A stretch of 64,000 bases of DNA, taken from the NCBI RefSeq assembly GCF_028769735.1, contig NC_088171.1:135021033-135085032 (forward strand), written 5' to 3'. The notes beneath the pieces are model-generated. The model made no database searches. It saw only the letters and a program-made list of their open reading frames with translations, and was not told the origin of the DNA. The stretch is from Zonotrichia leucophrys gambelii (lineage: Eukaryota; Chordata; Aves; Passeriformes; Passerellidae). The first letter of the stretch is position 1, and each line of letters starts with the position of its first letter. A program made the position numbers and the translations under genes. Positions 62,593 through 64,000 of the stretch are shown in pieces.

Positions 62593-63098
62593 TGTTGTTT
62601 AAGCCCAGCCAGCAGCCAAGCCCCAGGCAGCAACCTGTGGGGAGCTGTTGCCTGTGGGATGGACTCACATTGGAGAAGCTCATGGAGAACTATCTCCTGT
62701 GGAAGGTCTCCCCCTGTGGAGCAGGGCAAAGACTCTTCTCTCTGAGTAGCAGCAGAAAAACACGTGATGAACTGACCAAGACATCCATTCCCTGTGTCCC
62801 TGCACTGCTGCTGGGGAGTAGGTAGAGTTGAGAAGGAAGGAGAAGTGAGGGAGAGGTGGGGATTTTAAAGTCTAATTTTAGTTGTCATTATCCAGCTCTG
62901 ATTTTGTTAGCAAAAAACTCAAGTAATATCTCTAATTCTAGCCTCTCATACCTGTGCTGGCATTTGGTGAGTGATCTCTCCCAGTCCTTATCTAAACTCA
63001 TGAACTCTTTGCTTTATTTTCTCTCCCCTTTTCAGCCATGGAGGGCAGTGAGAGAGCGGCTTTGTAGGATGCTGGGCTGCCGGGATCCACCCACTACA
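62593..63098 (+). mobile_element. Degraded ERVL-type LTR
   Basis: The segment starts TGTTGTTTAAGCCCAGCCAG, like the TGTTGTGGTTTAA end seen in avian LTRs, and runs through GGAGAAGCTCATGGAGAACT, ATCTCCTGTGGAAGGTCTCC, GTGATGAACTGACCAAGACA, TCATTATCCAGCTCTGATTT, GGTGAGTGATCTCTCCCAGT, and GAGAGAGCGGCTTTG. It ends GGGATCCACCCACTACA, close to the family end GGGTCAACCCACCACA. The order of motifs is convincing from about 62650 onwards. The first 60 bases may belong to a different element end. The AATAAA of the family is lost, and no flanking duplication was found, so it is old and its ends are approximate. Confidence 0.55.
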
Positions 63099-63900
63099 TG
63101 ATTTTGGCGTATGGTCTTGTCTGTACCTAAATTCAGGTAGAGGCAACTCTCAATAACTGGATCGTCACACTAACCTTAAAACTGTTCTCTGAAGGGGATG
63201 ATTAAACTCTTCAGCTCATCCTATGATGCTCTTCCTTCTAACAGGTGTCTGAGAACTGACACTTTTTTCCCTTAAATTTTCCCTATCTGACAATGACTGA
63301 GGATAATCCCCATTTAACAAATAGAGAAGGCAATGAGCCAAATCTCACCAATTCTGTACACTTGGTGATGTCCTAAACACTTGACTCCTCTCCTAGGGGT
63401 TCCAGGAGCACTTTCCCACACAATGCATGTCTCAGAGGGTGACAAGCATCTGCAAACTACAGTTCAAGGCCTTCAGTCAGGCCCCAGGATGCAAAATTTG
63501 GGGATCAAAATAAGACTGGCCTTAGTGGTTTGCCTACTATCAAAAGGATCTCTGTGAACCAGGCAGAATCAGCAATCGCTTCTTCCAGGTGAATGCATAT
63601 CATTTGGAAGAAGGCTTGGCTTGCAATGCCATCTTACTCCATACTTTGCTTATAACTGAGGTGGTGAAACCATAAACTGCAGTGTCTTTCACACACACTG
63701 CAAACCTGAATCATGATTACTCTGGTCACAACTAAATACTACATACTGGATAATTAATCCTAACCTATCTAAATCCTAATCAATTAAGTCTAACCAATCT
63801 TAATCCTAACCTATTCTAATTTAGAGCTGTGTAGCATTATAATTTCCAAATTTAAGAGTTCAAGCATGAATTAAAAAAAGCCAGAACAGACAAATCTCAC
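63099..63900. other. Unique non-coding stretch
   Basis: No gene or transposon is recognised. A cluster of loosely repeated AATCCTAACC/CTAATC-like words lies at 63755-63822; it is too irregular to be called a telomere-like array. Confidence 0.5.
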
Positions 63901-63960
63901 TGACGCTTCACACAGCCTTTTGGCAGTGTTTTGGAGAGGCATTAGGACTTTCAAAAAGTC
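63901..63960 (-). CDS. Candidate coding exon A (unverified, unknown gene)
   Basis: On the minus strand a 60-base segment lies between an acceptor TGTTTTAATGCAG and a donor GCGTCA/GTGAGA (GT at 63899-63900 on +). It is open in the frame that starts and ends on codon boundaries and encodes DFLKVLMPLQNTAKRLCEAS. Its end phase fits the start phase of the candidate exon at 61411-61496, with a 2.4-kb gap that includes a degraded LTR. It is short, so the evidence is weak. Confidence 0.15.
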
Positions 63961-64000
63961 CTGCATTAAAACACTGCTTGTTTCAAATCAGCCTATTATA

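Noticed and set aside
63755..63822. Interstitial telomere-like array (CCTAA-type words)
   Set aside because: The words AATCCTAACC and CTAATC recur but with irregular spacing and no CCCTAA units in register.
1..64000. tRNA, rRNA, snRNA genes, CRISPR arrays, operons or phage-like systems
   Set aside because: I looked for tRNA T-loop words, U6-like starts, regularly spaced direct repeats and clustered ORFs, and found none. The window is vertebrate non-coding DNA, and no undescribed multi-gene system is visible.

Overview
This window looks like AT-rich, gene-poor nuclear DNA of a bird, most likely a songbird (passerine). The evidence is the repeat content. There are several CR1 non-LTR retrotransposon fragments, some ending in the diagnostic ATTCTATGATTCTATGAT-type 3' tail. 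There are also solo long terminal repeats (LTRs) of endogenous retroviruses of types common in songbird genomes. I see no bacterial, viral-genome or organellar organisation: no dense ORFs, operons, rRNA, tRNA or CRISPR array.

Layout. From 1 to about 30 kb is mostly unique AT-rich sequence. It is interrupted by an ERVK-type solo LTR (4697-5383, +), a long (ATT)n microsatellite (9442-9523), CR1 pieces (12685-13190 +, 22965-23376 -, 26855-27253 +) and an older ERVL-type LTR (about 21000-21537 +). From 31.6 to 40.9 kb is a dense repeat cluster. It holds a well-preserved long LTR with a perfect 5-bp target duplication (31609-32885), a second copy of the first ERVK LTR family in the opposite direction with a perfect 6-bp duplication (33310-33982 -), two further LTRs (about 36029-36454 and 36637-37012), a 1.1-kb CR1 (37597-38705 -), and a long LTR (38808-40844) into which another LTR (39461-39856) has been inserted. 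From 41 to 64 kb the sequence is again mostly unique, with four short CR1 tails, an (AC)n tract, small tandem duplications, an AT-rich palindrome and a degraded LTR at about 62593-63098.

Genes. No gene can be named. Nearly all long open frames lie in GC-rich LTRs or are chance frames in AT-rich DNA. The only stretch resembling coding sequence is a set of minus-strand candidate exons near the right end (60807-60987, 61211-61256, 61411-61496, 63901-63960). They have good splice-site matches and compatible phases, but they rest on pattern alone and may be pseudo-exons.

I found no convincing new biological system. The most rewarding points are the precisely dated-by-structure LTR insertions (exact ends and target duplications), the nested insertion, the inverted pair of related LTRs 28 kb apart, and the unverified exon chain. 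Family names rest on recognition of motifs and ends, not on a database search.
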